64,000 nucleotides of DNA from Edaphobacter dinghuensis. Lineage in GTDB: Bacteria > Acidobacteriota > Terriglobia > Terriglobales > Acidobacteriaceae. The stretch covers positions 293,149-357,148 of the forward strand of contig NZ_BMGT01000003.1 of the NCBI RefSeq assembly GCF_014640335.1, in the 5' to 3' direction. This document shows, piece after piece, positions 1 through 8,336 of the stretch. Under the pieces are notes generated by a model, which was not told where the DNA came from, did not search any database, and was given only the letters and a program-made list of their open reading frames with translations. The position numbers and the translations under genes were made by a program. Numbering within the stretch: the stretch's first letter is position 1; every line of letters starts with the position of its first letter.

Positions 1-312
1 TTGATCGCAGGGGACGCTCTTGGACTGGCCGCAGCACGGACGCAGCGGCAGATCGCGGAGTGGCGGCAGGAACGTCTCTGGGAGATTCGGCGGGAGCGAG
101 AGATGCTGAAAGACGAAGCGCGAAAGCAGTATATCGCGACCCGCCTGCAGAGCGAGCAGATGAAGTATGTCGTCGGCAACACGGCAGCGCAGATGGAGGT
201 AGAGGAAGGTCGCAAGACGCAGACAACGCTCGACGACCGGTTTCTCGCTCGGCGACGATGGACCGACATGCGTGAGGAACTGCGGGCTTCGATTGAGATA
301 AGTTCTTCCTAA
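1..312 (+). CDS. fliJ: FliJ-like flagellar export protein, 5'-truncated
   Basis: Only the C-terminal 103 residues lie in the window; the reading frame is open to the left edge, so the TTG at position 1 is not taken as the start. The peptide is highly charged, rich in Arg, Glu and Gln, and predicted helical and coiled coil throughout. It ends 64 bp before the fliK-like gene. FliJ is a small coiled-coil protein that links the FliH/FliI ATPase to the FlhA export gate, and it is commonly encoded just before fliK. The sequence is low-complexity helical, so the name rests mostly on position. Confidence 0.6.
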   Translation: MIAGDALGLAAARTQRQIAEWRQERLWEIRREREMLKDEARKQYIATRLQSEQMKYVVGNTAAQMEVEEGRKTQTTLDDRFLARRRWTDMREELRASIEISSS

Positions 313-375
313 TCTCTCAAATCCCTTCTTTGGCAGACGAAGTGCACTTGTCTTTGCGACGGAAGAGGAAGAGAC

Positions 376-2112
376 ATGCTGATGGCAGCAGTAACTTCGA
401 CATCACTTGGCACGGATACGACGAGCATCGGCACTGTCTCCTCGGAGCGAAAGGGCAGCGTGGATACGCTGTTCGCTGTGAGCTTTGGTGAAGAAGCTGC
501 CCTTGCAGGCGAGCCACCGCATGTTGCCGATCCAATGAAGGGCATGACAGCGGCCGAAGGCGAGAGAGCTACTGTCGGCAAGACTGCCTCGATGGTTTCA
601 GTCATTAAAGATTCAGGTGCGAACGTCGCAACGAAAGCGCAAGGCGTTCTTATACCCGGGAAGTTGCCGGGGCAGACAGGAGTTGGGAAGACGACTGTGG
701 CTCATGGAAGTAAGGCGAGTTCGAGTGTGCCTGGAAGAGCGTCTCAAAGCAGTGTGACGGGCACGATGGTTCCGCCAGAGATGTTAGATCAGCCTTCGCC
801 GGTTCCTTCTGGAGTCGAAGCCAATAAAGGCGCGAAGGTCGCGGATGCAGTCGCTGAGGCAAAGACGACGGACGGCACCGATGGAAGCGAAGAGCTTGAT
901 GCAGAGATCTCCGCTGCGACAACGCCAGTTGCGACGGTCGGCGATGGCAAGCTAACCGCGGCAGAGAGCGTGATGCCGATTGCGGACAAGAGCCAGCAGG
1001 CGAGCTCGCCGAAGAAGATCTCTGAAGAGCATGATGCTCCAACGAAGACAGATAAATCTCATAAGCCGGAAGGAAAGACGGAAGAGAAGGCTGGAGTGGG
1101 AGTTACCACGGTCGGCGGCGTGGCCCAGGCTACAGTTTGCGCCGTTGCGCCAGTGGGTTCGACAGGTGGACAACAACCTGGATCGGAAGCTGCTGCAGAG
1201 ATGGATGCGTTCTCCGTTGTCGTTCCTGCGGCCTCCGAAAAAAATGTTGGGAATACAGTCGCTGCGACTGGCAAGGACAGCAAAGCTGCCAGTGCGAAGA
1301 AGCCCGATGAGGACAAGACGAAGAGCTCTGGTCCAATGGCAACTTCGGTCGCAGCAGGGGATGCTTCTTCGGCAAAGCCAGAGGTAGATGCTCTGAAGAC
1401 GGGACCATCTCTCACAGGCGATCCAGAGAGTGACAAGGGTAAGACGCAAACTATGGCGGCGTTGATTGCGGATGCAGGGCAGCTACACGCCGTACCGGCA
1501 ATATCTGGTCCTGTAGGCGGAAATGTTGCTGGCAAAGCTCCGATCCATGATGCCGCTGCAAACCCGCATATGACAGAGGCGATCTCGCATGCGGTTGAGA
1601 CATCGCAGGGCGGTACGAATGTTATCGATGCTCCAATGCCGGCTGACACAGCGCATAAGACATTGGCGGCTACTCCTACATCGCTTGAGGTTGGCGTTGC
1701 CGACGGAACTCGCGGATGGCTTAAGATTCGGGCCGAGATAGCGGATGGAGGAGCAGTCAACACATCTCTGTCGACCTCTTCGCCTGCTGGTCAGGAGATG
1801 CTGCATCGCGAGCTGCCATCGTTGACTGCCTTTCTGCAGAACGAACATGTCACGGTGAATACCGTTGTCGTTCAACCGGTGCTTGCAGGTGGCGCAGGTC
1901 CGATGAACTCCTTTGCCGGTGCCGGCAGCGGACAAGGACAGTCGCCTCAAGGCAATACGCAGGGAGATGGTCGTCAGCACCCGGCGGATACATCGTCGAG
2001 TCATGCCAGAGCAAATATGCTTTACAACGGCCCTGGCGATGTTGGAGGAGATGAGGCGCTCCCTTCCGGGTTTTATGCGGGAGGAGGAAGTTGGTTGAGT
2101 GTAAGAGCGTGA
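376..2112 (+). CDS. fliK: FliK-like flagellar hook-length control protein
   Basis: This 578-residue protein has a long low-complexity N-terminal two thirds (Ala, Thr, Lys, Gly, Asp rich). A conserved-looking C-terminal segment at about residues 450-510 contains LKIRAEIADGG and, further on, LPSLTAFLQNEHVTVNTV, which fits the Flg_hook (FliK C-terminal) domain. FliK is secreted through the export gate, measures hook length and triggers the FlhB substrate switch. The start has a purine-rich Shine-Dalgarno (GAGGAAGAG) just upstream. The gene sits between fliJ and flgD, the usual place. Divergence of the N-terminal part is normal for the family. Confidence 0.75.
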   Translation: MLMAAVTSTSLGTDTTSIGTVSSERKGSVDTLFAVSFGEEAALAGEPPHVADPMKGMTAAEGERATVGKTASMVSVIKDSGANVATKAQGVLIPGKLPGQTGVGKTTVAHGSKASSSVPGRASQSSVTGTMVPPEMLDQPSPVPSGVEANKGAKVADAVAEAKTTDGTDGSEELDAEISAATTPVATVGDGKLTAAESVMPIADKSQQASSPKKISEEHDAPTKTDKSHKPEGKTEEKAGVGVTTVGGVAQATVCAVAPVGSTGGQQPGSEAAAEMDAFSVVVPAASEKNVGNTVAATGKDSKAASAKKPDEDKTKSSGPMATSVAAGDASSAKPEVDALKTGPSLTGDPESDKGKTQTMAALIADAGQLHAVPAISGPVGGNVAGKAPIHDAAANPHMTEAISHAVETSQGGTNVIDAPMPADTAHKTLAATPTSLEVGVADGTRGWLKIRAEIADGGAVNTSLSTSSPAGQEMLHRELPSLTAFLQNEHVTVNTVVVQPVLAGGAGPMNSFAGAGSGQGQSPQGNTQGDGRQHPADTSSSHARANMLYNGPGDVGGDEALPSGFYAGGGSWLSVRA

Positions 2113-2157
2113 AGTTATGAAGCGAAGCAAATAAAAGTTTAACCAAGGAGAGCAGGG

Positions 2158-2508
2158 ATGAATGTGTCAGGCACAAATTTGGCTGCAGATGCAGCGGCAG
2201 CCAGTACGGTAGCTTCTGCACTGGCGCCGCGAGCTACAGCGAAAGATGCACCGGCAACCGGAAGTAGTTCAGGCAGCACCGGTAGCACGAATAACACCAG
2301 TAGTTCAGCCACGGATGGAGCGACGATTACGGCGAGTGATTTTCTGACGCTTCTGGTGACCGAGCTGAAGAACCAGGACCCCACGCAGCCAACCGATCCC
2401 AATGCTTATATTCAGCAACTGGTAGGCGTAAACAGCCTGCAACAGCTGATCTCGATCAACCAGGATCTGACACCGGCGACAACATCGACCCCCGCTACCG
2501 GTAGCTAG
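2158..2508 (+). CDS. flgD: FlgD-like hook-cap protein, short form
   Basis: The protein has 116 residues. After a Thr/Ser/Gly-rich leader, residues about 59-105 carry the hallmark FlgD N-terminal motif (ASDFLTLLVTELKNQDPTQP, then NAYIQQLVGVNSLQQL). FlgD caps the growing hook and guides FlgE assembly. Typical FlgD proteins exceed 200 residues and have C-terminal Tudor-like and fibronectin-like domains; here the protein stops shortly after the conserved N-terminal region. The ORF ends cleanly at TAG, and flgE begins 53 bp later with its own Shine-Dalgarno, so this looks like a short form rather than a frameshift. The start is supported by AAGGAG 8 nt upstream. Confidence 0.86.
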   Translation: MNVSGTNLAADAAAASTVASALAPRATAKDAPATGSSSGSTGSTNNTSSSATDGATITASDFLTLLVTELKNQDPTQPTDPNAYIQQLVGVNSLQQLISINQDLTPATTSTPATGS

Positions 2509-2561
2509 ACGCAAAGCCTAACCACAACCGAAGTTTGACCAAGCGAAAGAGGAGAAGAGGA

Positions 2562-3791
2562 ATGGGATCATTTTCAACAGCACTCAGTGGTTTGAGCGCG
2601 GATTCGGTGGCGCTCAATACGATTGGAAACAATCTGGCGAATCTCAACACAACGGCATTCAAGAAACAGACAACGAACTTTGAGGACCTGTTTTATCAGC
2701 AGATTGGCGAGAACGGAGCGAACGATGCCATCCAGGTCGGCGTTGGTACAAAGGTTGCCAGCACATCGACCAGCTATCTTCAGGGCAGCCTCAATCCGAC
2801 CGGCGACACCAACGATATGGCTTTGAGCGGCGACGGCTTTTTTGTCGTGCAGCAGAACGGGATACAGTCGCTGACTCGCGCCGGAGACTTTCAATTGGAC
2901 TCAAACGGACATCTCATTACAACAGATGGTGAAAGTGTGATGGGGTACAACGCTGTCAATGGAGTCATCAGCGGCAGCAGCTCGCTTGCTCCGCTAACGC
3001 TGCCGACCGGGTCCACTGAGTCGGCAAAGGCAACGCAGAACTTTTCGCTGACGGCGAATCTGAATGCCGGTGCAACGACCGGCACAACTTTTTCTACGCC
3101 GGTGCAGGTGTACGATTCTCTCGGTCAGACCCACCAGCTCACCATATCGTTTACCAAAACTGCGGCGAATACCTGGAGCTACAATGTGTCGCTGCCTGCT
3201 GGGGACTACACCGGAACAGCGGCAAACACTACGGGAACACTGACCTTCGATTCCAGCGGCAACCTGGTTTCGCCGACGGGTACGTTATCCGGCATCAAGT
3301 TTCCCGGGCTGCCGAATGGAGCAAGCGATCTGAGCTTCAACTGGAACCTCGATGATTCGAGCGGTAATCCGACCGTCTCTCAGACGACGGCGGCCTCCGC
3401 GGGCAGCGCCAGCGCTCAGGATGGATTTACAAGCGGGGTATACAACGGATTTGGCGTTGACTCGAGTGGAGTGATTACGGCCACTTATAGCAACGGCCAA
3501 AAGCAGATCGTCGGTCAGGTCGCAGTCGCTACGGTGGCGAATGATCAAGGGTTGACCGTTACCGGAAATAACAACTACATGACCACGGCGTCTTCGGGAC
3601 AAGCCAATATCGGAGTTGCAGGGACGGGCTCTCGCGGCACAATTACTGACAGCGCGCTTGAGCTTTCGAATGTGGACATCTCTTCCGAATTTGCGGACCT
3701 GATCGTCGCACAGCGAGCCTTTGAAGCGAACTCAAAGACGGTCACTACCTTTGACACCGTAACGCAGGACACGCTTTCCATGATCAGATAA
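2562..3791 (+). CDS. flgE: Flagellar hook protein FlgE
   Basis: This 409-residue protein makes the extracellular hook that joins the rod to the filament. The N-terminus (MGSFSTALSGLSADSVALN, then GNNLANLNTTAFKK) and C-terminus (VDISSEFADLIVAQRAFEAN, then TVTTFDTVTQDTL) are the paired helices that form the D0 coiled coil of the FlgE/FlgF/FlgG family. The central part is Thr/Ser/Gly rich and variable, as expected. I chose ATG 2562, preceded by an AGGAGAAGAGG stretch, over the in-frame TTG at 2535, which would add nine basic residues ahead of a canonical N-terminus. It is followed by a hairpin that may limit read-through. Confidence 0.94.
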   Translation: MGSFSTALSGLSADSVALNTIGNNLANLNTTAFKKQTTNFEDLFYQQIGENGANDAIQVGVGTKVASTSTSYLQGSLNPTGDTNDMALSGDGFFVVQQNGIQSLTRAGDFQLDSNGHLITTDGESVMGYNAVNGVISGSSSLAPLTLPTGSTESAKATQNFSLTANLNAGATTGTTFSTPVQVYDSLGQTHQLTISFTKTAANTWSYNVSLPAGDYTGTAANTTGTLTFDSSGNLVSPTGTLSGIKFPGLPNGASDLSFNWNLDDSSGNPTVSQTTAASAGSASAQDGFTSGVYNGFGVDSSGVITATYSNGQKQIVGQVAVATVANDQGLTVTGNNNYMTTASSGQANIGVAGTGSRGTITDSALELSNVDISSEFADLIVAQRAFEANSKTVTTFDTVTQDTLSMIR

Positions 3792-3817
3792 CCCTCTGCC
3801 GAAGGCGTACAGCGAAT

Positions 3818-3861
3818 ATGGGCACGGAATCGTCTAGTCGATTCGTGCCCATATCTGTTTT
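3818..3861 (+). terminator. Hairpin with T-tract after flgE
   Basis: An inverted repeat (ATGGGCACGGAATCG and CGATTCGTGCCCAT, one bulged base) with a short loop is followed by ATCTGTTTT. It lies 26 bp after the flgE stop and about 90 bp before fliL. It could end or attenuate the hook-gene transcript within the larger flagellar cluster. Confidence 0.65.
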
Positions 3862-3951
3862 GACGGGGCTGTGCCGTTATGGAAACAATGGTGGCATCTC
3901 TCTAAAGAACAGCTAATGTTTCTCTGCGTGAAGTGGTGATCGGCTTGCACT

Positions 3952-4521
3952 ATGTCGAGCATCATGGCTACTTCTACTCCGCTTACGGATGTTGCTCCTA
4001 ATTTGTCGGCCGCTACTTCTCCTGTGCCTGGATCGGCTAAGGCTCCTGTTGCCTCTTTACTGATCGCAATGCTGGTCGGAGCAGTTATTGCATCGTTGGG
4101 GTTCGGCGGGATTTTTTATTATCTTGCGCACTCGGGGAGGCTATCGCTGCGAAAAGGGGCGATCTCAAAGAGCGTGACGCCCGCAGAGGTCGCTACGCAT
4201 CTTGTGGCGCTCGATCCGCTTCTCGTAAATCTTGCAGACGAAGGCGAGAGCACTTATGTGAGGCTGTCGATCACGCTGCAGGTGGAAGATGCCGGCGCGG
4301 CGAAGGAGCCCAAGGCAGCGAGCAACAAGAGTGGCGACGACGTTATAGCGACGGCTCGCGATACTGCGCTGACCGTGCTTGGTCAACAGACGGCAAACGG
4401 TCTATTAGCAGCCGATGGAAAAGAACAATTGAAGGCCGAGCTGTTGAAGGCTTTGAACCAACAGACTCCTAGCCTGAAGGTGAAGAAGATACTCTTCACC
4501 GATTTTCTGGTGCAACGATAA
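3952..4521 (+). CDS. fliL: FliL-type flagellar basal-body-associated protein
   Basis: The protein has 189 residues, with one membrane segment at about residues 33-56 (PVASLLIAMLVGAVIASLGF region) and a periplasmic C-terminal domain. That domain carries the FliL signature: LDPLLVNLADEGESTYVRLS near residue 88, a long helical stretch, and a final ILFTDFLVQ. FliL surrounds the stator units and supports torque or stator stability. It precedes fliN' and fliO as in many fliLMNOPQR operons. A second ATG lies 12 nt downstream of the chosen start; neither has a strong Shine-Dalgarno. Confidence 0.86.
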   Translation: MSSIMATSTPLTDVAPNLSAATSPVPGSAKAPVASLLIAMLVGAVIASLGFGGIFYYLAHSGRLSLRKGAISKSVTPAEVATHLVALDPLLVNLADEGESTYVRLSITLQVEDAGAAKEPKAASNKSGDDVIATARDTALTVLGQQTANGLLAADGKEQLKAELLKALNQQTPSLKVKKILFTDFLVQR

Positions 4522-4548
4522 CGGCAAATTCGAAAGGCGAAGAGAGCG

Positions 4549-4881
4549 ATGGAGCAAGCGGAGATAACGGACCACAGCACGGCTACGACAAAGAATGACA
4601 TTGGCTCGATGGCGAATCCGGCGGTTCCATGGATGTCAAAGATCGAAGAGCACCCCGCATGGCCGAAGCTGTCGCGGCTGGACCTGACGATGGCAGTTGA
4701 AGTACCCCTGCTTCGGTTTAAGGTGCAGGATCTCTTGCGGCTCGCTGAAGGGCAGGTGTTCGAGAGCACATTTTCAGATACCGAAGATATTCCTTTGCGA
4801 GTGGGCGACGTCCAGTTGGGGTGGACCGAGTTTGAGGTAGTCGAGCAGAAGATTGCGTTGAGATTGACGAGGTTGGTTTAG
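4549..4881 (+). CDS. fliN: FliN-like switch protein (SpoA domain), copy 1
   Basis: This 110-residue protein has a C-terminal SpoA/FliN domain from about residue 42: LTMAVEVPLLRFKVQDLLRL, then EDIPLRVGDVQLGWTEFEVV and a final ALRLTRLV. FliN forms the lower part of the C-ring that binds CheY-P and docks the export ATPase. A second FliN-like protein is encoded after fliM at 12.5 kb. This copy sits between fliL and fliO, where many species keep fliM-fliN together. It may be a divergent FliN or a FliY-like/export-related SpoA protein. Confidence 0.8.
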   Translation: MEQAEITDHSTATTKNDIGSMANPAVPWMSKIEEHPAWPKLSRLDLTMAVEVPLLRFKVQDLLRLAEGQVFESTFSDTEDIPLRVGDVQLGWTEFEVVEQKIALRLTRLV

Positions 4882-4887
4882 CCGCAG

Positions 4888-5238
4888 ATGAGATCGATGA
4901 GAGCAAGCAATGAAGTGGTTGAAGGCGAAGTGAAGATGCATCGTCTGCGAGAGGTCGAGCCGGAGAGCCGAATAAAGACCACCTCCGATCCCGGGGGCCT
5001 TGCCGGATGGCTGCTTCGCCGCCTGCGAAGGACGGATGGGAGTCGCGCCGCCATAAAGCAGATGCACCTGGTGGAGACGCTATCGCTGGGTGGCAAACGA
5101 AACCTGATGCTGGTCAGTTGTGCAGGAGAGCTCTTTCTCGTGGGGGGCAGCATCGAGGGCGTTGAGACGATTGTGAGGGTCAACAGCGAATCCTCACGAG
5201 GTGTCGCGGCGAAGAAGGCGGACCATGTATGCCTTTAG
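4888..5238 (+). CDS. fliO: FliO-like protein lacking an obvious membrane anchor
   Basis: The 116-residue product lies directly before fliP and overlaps it by 10 bp, exactly the fliO position. Residues about 58-95 (MHLVETLSLGGKRNLMLVSC, then GELFLVGGSIEGVETI) match the small beta-rich C-terminal domain of FliO. FliO is normally anchored by an N-terminal membrane helix and helps FliP ring assembly. Here only a short GGLAGWLL stretch flanked by arginines is hydrophobic, so there is no convincing membrane span. Identification rests on the C-terminal motif plus synteny. Confidence 0.66.
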   Translation: MRSMRASNEVVEGEVKMHRLREVEPESRIKTTSDPGGLAGWLLRRLRRTDGSRAAIKQMHLVETLSLGGKRNLMLVSCAGELFLVGGSIEGVETIVRVNSESSRGVAAKKADHVCL

Positions 5239-6113
5239 CCCGTGGAGCATATCGACTGTGTTTGCTGCTGGCGATGTTGAACACGTTGTCGCCAGCGCTG
5301 AACGCGCAACGAATCAATAGCGTCCCAATGGCGGGAGCCTTTGTTGCTTCGGAGTCCTTCTGGGTAAATCATGCGCCAAAGCCGGTAAAGGCTGCTCACA
5401 AAAGTAGTGCTGCTCCGGCGAGCACCGAGGTTAGCAACAGGCCAGAGGTCAAAAGCAGTAACGACACGATCGCGAAGGCGATTGAAGCGAACAGAAGCGT
5501 GCCCTGGTCGATTGTTTTAGGTCTGACTTTTTTGACGTTGTTGCCGGCGTTGCTCCTGTCGATTACGCCGATGGTGCGTCTGCTGGTTGTCTTTCACTTT
5601 CTGCGGCAGGCATTGGGAACGCAGACTGCTCCATCAAACCAGATCCTGATGGGACTGGCATTGATGATGACTTGGTTTCTGATGCAACCGGTCCTGCAGA
5701 AGGTGGAGCAGGTTGCCATCGTTCCCTACCAGCAGGGAACGATCTCCGGCACAGAGGCGATGAGCCGTGGCCTTGCGCCCGTCAAGGAATACATGTTGAA
5801 GTACGCACGCGAGAAAGATCTCGAGGTCTTTGCCGCGGCGGGGATTGGAGCGCGGCCGCAGTCGCGGGCCGATCTTCCTATTCAGGTTGTGGTACCGGCC
5901 TATATTCTCAGCGAGCTAAAGGCAGGCTTTCAGATAGGCGCAGTGCTGTTCCTGCCTTTCCTGCTTGTGGACCTGGTAGTCGCTAGTATCACGACGTCTG
6001 TCGGCATGATGCAGTTGCCGCCTGTAGTGATCTCAACACCATTAAAAATTCTGCTCTTTGTGATGGTCGATGGATGGAATCTGCTGGCCCATCAGTTGAT
6101 TAAGAGCTTTTGA
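5229..6113 (+). CDS. fliP: Flagellar export gate protein FliP
   Basis: This 294-residue integral membrane protein forms the core of the FliP5-FliQ4-FliR1 export channel. It starts with a signal peptide (MPLARGAYRLCLLLAML...LNAQ), as FliP often does. It then has a roughly 70-residue extension before the first core helix (VLGLTFLTLLPALLLSITPM). Family signatures include MVRLLVVFHFLRQALGTQ, the PSNQILMGLALM segment and a C-terminal LVDLVVASITTSVGMMQLPP followed by PLKILLFVMVDGW. It overlaps fliO and is followed by fliQ after 21 bp. Confidence 0.97.
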   Translation: MPLARGAYRLCLLLAMLNTLSPALNAQRINSVPMAGAFVASESFWVNHAPKPVKAAHKSSAAPASTEVSNRPEVKSSNDTIAKAIEANRSVPWSIVLGLTFLTLLPALLLSITPMVRLLVVFHFLRQALGTQTAPSNQILMGLALMMTWFLMQPVLQKVEQVAIVPYQQGTISGTEAMSRGLAPVKEYMLKYAREKDLEVFAAAGIGARPQSRADLPIQVVVPAYILSELKAGFQIGAVLFLPFLLVDLVVASITTSVGMMQLPPVVISTPLKILLFVMVDGWNLLAHQLIKSF

Positions 6114-6134
6114 GCAATTGAGCGAGAGGCATCG

Positions 6135-6404
6135 ATGGGACCTGACCAGACCGTAGAGATGATGAGAAAGGTGCTTGTAGAGGCCATGATGTTGAGCGCG
6201 CCGTTGTTGCTGGCGGCTTGCATGGTGAGTCTTGTGGTCAGCCTGTTGCAGACGCTGACCAGCGTACAGGAGCAGACGCTGACTGTCGTCCCGAGATTAG
6301 TGACTGTGTTTCTTGTGACTATGGCGACGCTGCCGTGGATGGTGCATCGCATGGTGAGTTTCACGGTGCGTCTGTTCACAGACTTTCATCGGTACCTGGG
6401 ATAG
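6135..6404 (+). CDS. fliQ: Flagellar export gate protein FliQ
   Basis: The protein has 89 residues and two membrane helices (about 16-40 and 52-76) typical of FliQ. Recognisable parts are GPDQTVEMMRKVLVEAMMLS and VVSLLQTLTSVQEQTLTVVP, ending in TVRLFTDF. It is a subunit of the FliPQR export channel. It lies between fliP and fliR, with 7 bp to fliR, implying tight translational coupling. Length and order match the family. Confidence 0.96.
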   Translation: MGPDQTVEMMRKVLVEAMMLSAPLLLAACMVSLVVSLLQTLTSVQEQTLTVVPRLVTVFLVTMATLPWMVHRMVSFTVRLFTDFHRYLG

Positions 6405-6411
6405 AGACGCC

Positions 6412-7194
6412 ATGACTCCTGAGACGAGCACACTGATTGAGAGTTGGCCGCAATACCTGACGGCGGGAGTGCTGGTAATGATCCGGCTCAGCGGATTAGT
6501 AATGTTCGCTCCACTGTTCTCGTCGTCGGCGATTGCTCCGCGCATTAAGGCGGGACTCGTAATTGCAATGACGGTATTGTTGACGCCTGCGGTGGCTGCA
6601 ATTCCGAATCTACGGATTACGCTCGATGCGTGCTCCATCCTGGGCGAGCTGGGCGTAGGGTTGGTGTTTGGCCTTTCGCTGATGCTGCTGAATGAGGCAC
6701 TGGTGTTTGCCGGCATGCTGCTGGGAATGCAGTTCAGCTTCTCGCTCGTTAATCTGTTGGACCCCAACTCGATGATCGAGACGCCTGTTCTGGGACAGAT
6801 GCTCAGCTGGCTGGGCGTGCTGGTGATTATTGGAGCTGGGCTGGATCGAAGTTTGCTGGCAGCGGTGGTGCGAAGCTTTCGCACGGTGCCGGTAGGTCAG
6901 GCGTTGATTGCCGCAAAGACCGGCTCTGCGCTGGCGATGATGGCAGGCGGAGTTTTTCTGGCAGGGCTGCAGCTGGCAGCGCCGGTCATTGCGGCTTCGC
7001 TTGCCGTCGAAGTGACGATTTCGTTAGTGGGGCGGCTGTCGCCTCAGCTTCCTGCAATGGTGATGAGCATTCCATTGAAGACGATGGTCTCCTATGCCGT
7101 ACTGATTGGGAGCCTGGCGGTGTGGCCCGGATGGATTGAGCATCACTTTATCGCCTTGCTCGACGCAGCAGGAAGGTTGATGGCCACGGTATGA
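6412..7194 (+). CDS. fliR: Flagellar export gate protein FliR
   Basis: This 260-residue polytopic membrane protein completes the FliPQR channel. It contains the typical early motif MIRLSGLVMFAPLFSSSAIA, the conserved GMQFSFSLVNLLDPNS segment and a C-terminal LVGRLSPQLPAMVMSIPLKT. Its stop overlaps the flhB start by 4 bp (ATGA), so the two are translationally coupled. Length and topology match FliR. Confidence 0.96.
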   Translation: MTPETSTLIESWPQYLTAGVLVMIRLSGLVMFAPLFSSSAIAPRIKAGLVIAMTVLLTPAVAAIPNLRITLDACSILGELGVGLVFGLSLMLLNEALVFAGMLLGMQFSFSLVNLLDPNSMIETPVLGQMLSWLGVLVIIGAGLDRSLLAAVVRSFRTVPVGQALIAAKTGSALAMMAGGVFLAGLQLAAPVIAASLAVEVTISLVGRLSPQLPAMVMSIPLKTMVSYAVLIGSLAVWPGWIEHHFIALLDAAGRLMATV

Positions 7195-8336
7195 GCGAAA
7201 AAGGAACAGAGCAAGCCACTCCTCTGCGAAAGAAGAAGGCGAAGGAAAAAGGAGACAGCGTTCGCAGTCGCGAGCTTCTCTCTGCGGTGGCAATGCTTGG
7301 CGGCGTTCTCATGCTTGGGATTACGGCGCACGGATTCCTGTCAGGCTGGGGCAAGGTGTATGAGGAGAGCCTGCGCTCGGCGGCTGTCGGCGAAGTCAAT
7401 GGCGAGCAGAGCTGGAACGAGGCCATCCGGCAGATGCTTGAGCCTGCTCTGTTGCCTGTGGGCCTTGTGCTGGCGACAAGTTTTATTGGAACTCTGGTGG
7501 TAGGGGTAGCTCAGGTCGGCGGTATCGAGATACATCCGAGCGCAATCGAGCTTCGCTTCAACAAGCTCAACCCGGTAACGAATCTAGGACATCTGTTCAG
7601 CTTGCAGTCTGCGACGCGCGTGATGAAATCGCTGGTGCCTGCTGCTGCCATGATCGTGGTCGGCTGGAACGCTTTGAAGGCGCTGATGACGCCGATGCCG
7701 GTGCTCAGCCTGGTGAGGTTGTCGACGACATTCTCGACGGCGTACGGCCTTGCATTGGATGCGGCGTGGATAACGCTTGCGTGGTCGGCGTTGGACTATG
7801 CGATCGAGTGGAGGAGCTGGAATGAGCGGCTCAAGATGAGCAAGCAGGAGCTGCGCGAAGAGATGAAGGACTCGATGGGGAATCCACAGACCAAGGGAAG
7901 AGTGAGGCAGATCCAAAGGGCGATGCGCAAACGCAAGGTCAAAGCTGACATGTCGCGTGCGAGTGTCGTCATCACAAATCCGACGCACTATGCCGTGGCG
8001 CTGGAGTTCAGCTTCGAGACGATGCAGGCGCCGACTGTGCTTGCGAAGGGGCGGGACCTGTTAGCAGCGGAGATTCGCGAAGAGGCTCGATGGGCGGGTG
8101 TTCCGATCATTGAAAATCCTCCGTTGGCGCGAAGCCTCTATCGAATGGTCGAGCCGGGTCAGTCGATTCCCTTTGAGTTGTATGCCGCGGTCGCAGGAAT
8201 CCTGGCCTATCTGTATCGGCAAAAAGTAGAAGAACGAATGAGACGAGAACGCCAGATGCGGCAGGCACAGCAGGCTGCAGGGCATCCCGCAGCGCCCGGA
8301 TTGGTCGGGTTGCGCGGCTATGGAGGTGGAATGTGA
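7191..8336 (+). CDS. flhB: Flagellar export switch protein FlhB
   Basis: This 381-residue membrane protein controls the switch from hook-type to filament-type substrates. The basic N-terminus (EQATPLRKKKAKEKG) and four membrane helices (about 30-48, 88-110, 143-165, 185-203) are followed by a cytoplasmic domain. The NPTH autocleavage site is at residues 263-266, with cleavage expected between N263 and P264. The C-terminus has the usual ENPPLARSLYRMVEPGQSIP motif, plus a Gln/Ala/Gly-rich tail. It overlaps fliR and flhA by 4 bp on either side. Confidence 0.97.
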   Translation: MSEKGTEQATPLRKKKAKEKGDSVRSRELLSAVAMLGGVLMLGITAHGFLSGWGKVYEESLRSAAVGEVNGEQSWNEAIRQMLEPALLPVGLVLATSFIGTLVVGVAQVGGIEIHPSAIELRFNKLNPVTNLGHLFSLQSATRVMKSLVPAAAMIVVGWNALKALMTPMPVLSLVRLSTTFSTAYGLALDAAWITLAWSALDYAIEWRSWNERLKMSKQELREEMKDSMGNPQTKGRVRQIQRAMRKRKVKADMSRASVVITNPTHYAVALEFSFETMQAPTVLAKGRDLLAAEIREEARWAGVPIIENPPLARSLYRMVEPGQSIPFELYAAVAGILAYLYRQKVEERMRRERQMRQAQQAAGHPAAPGLVGLRGYGGGM

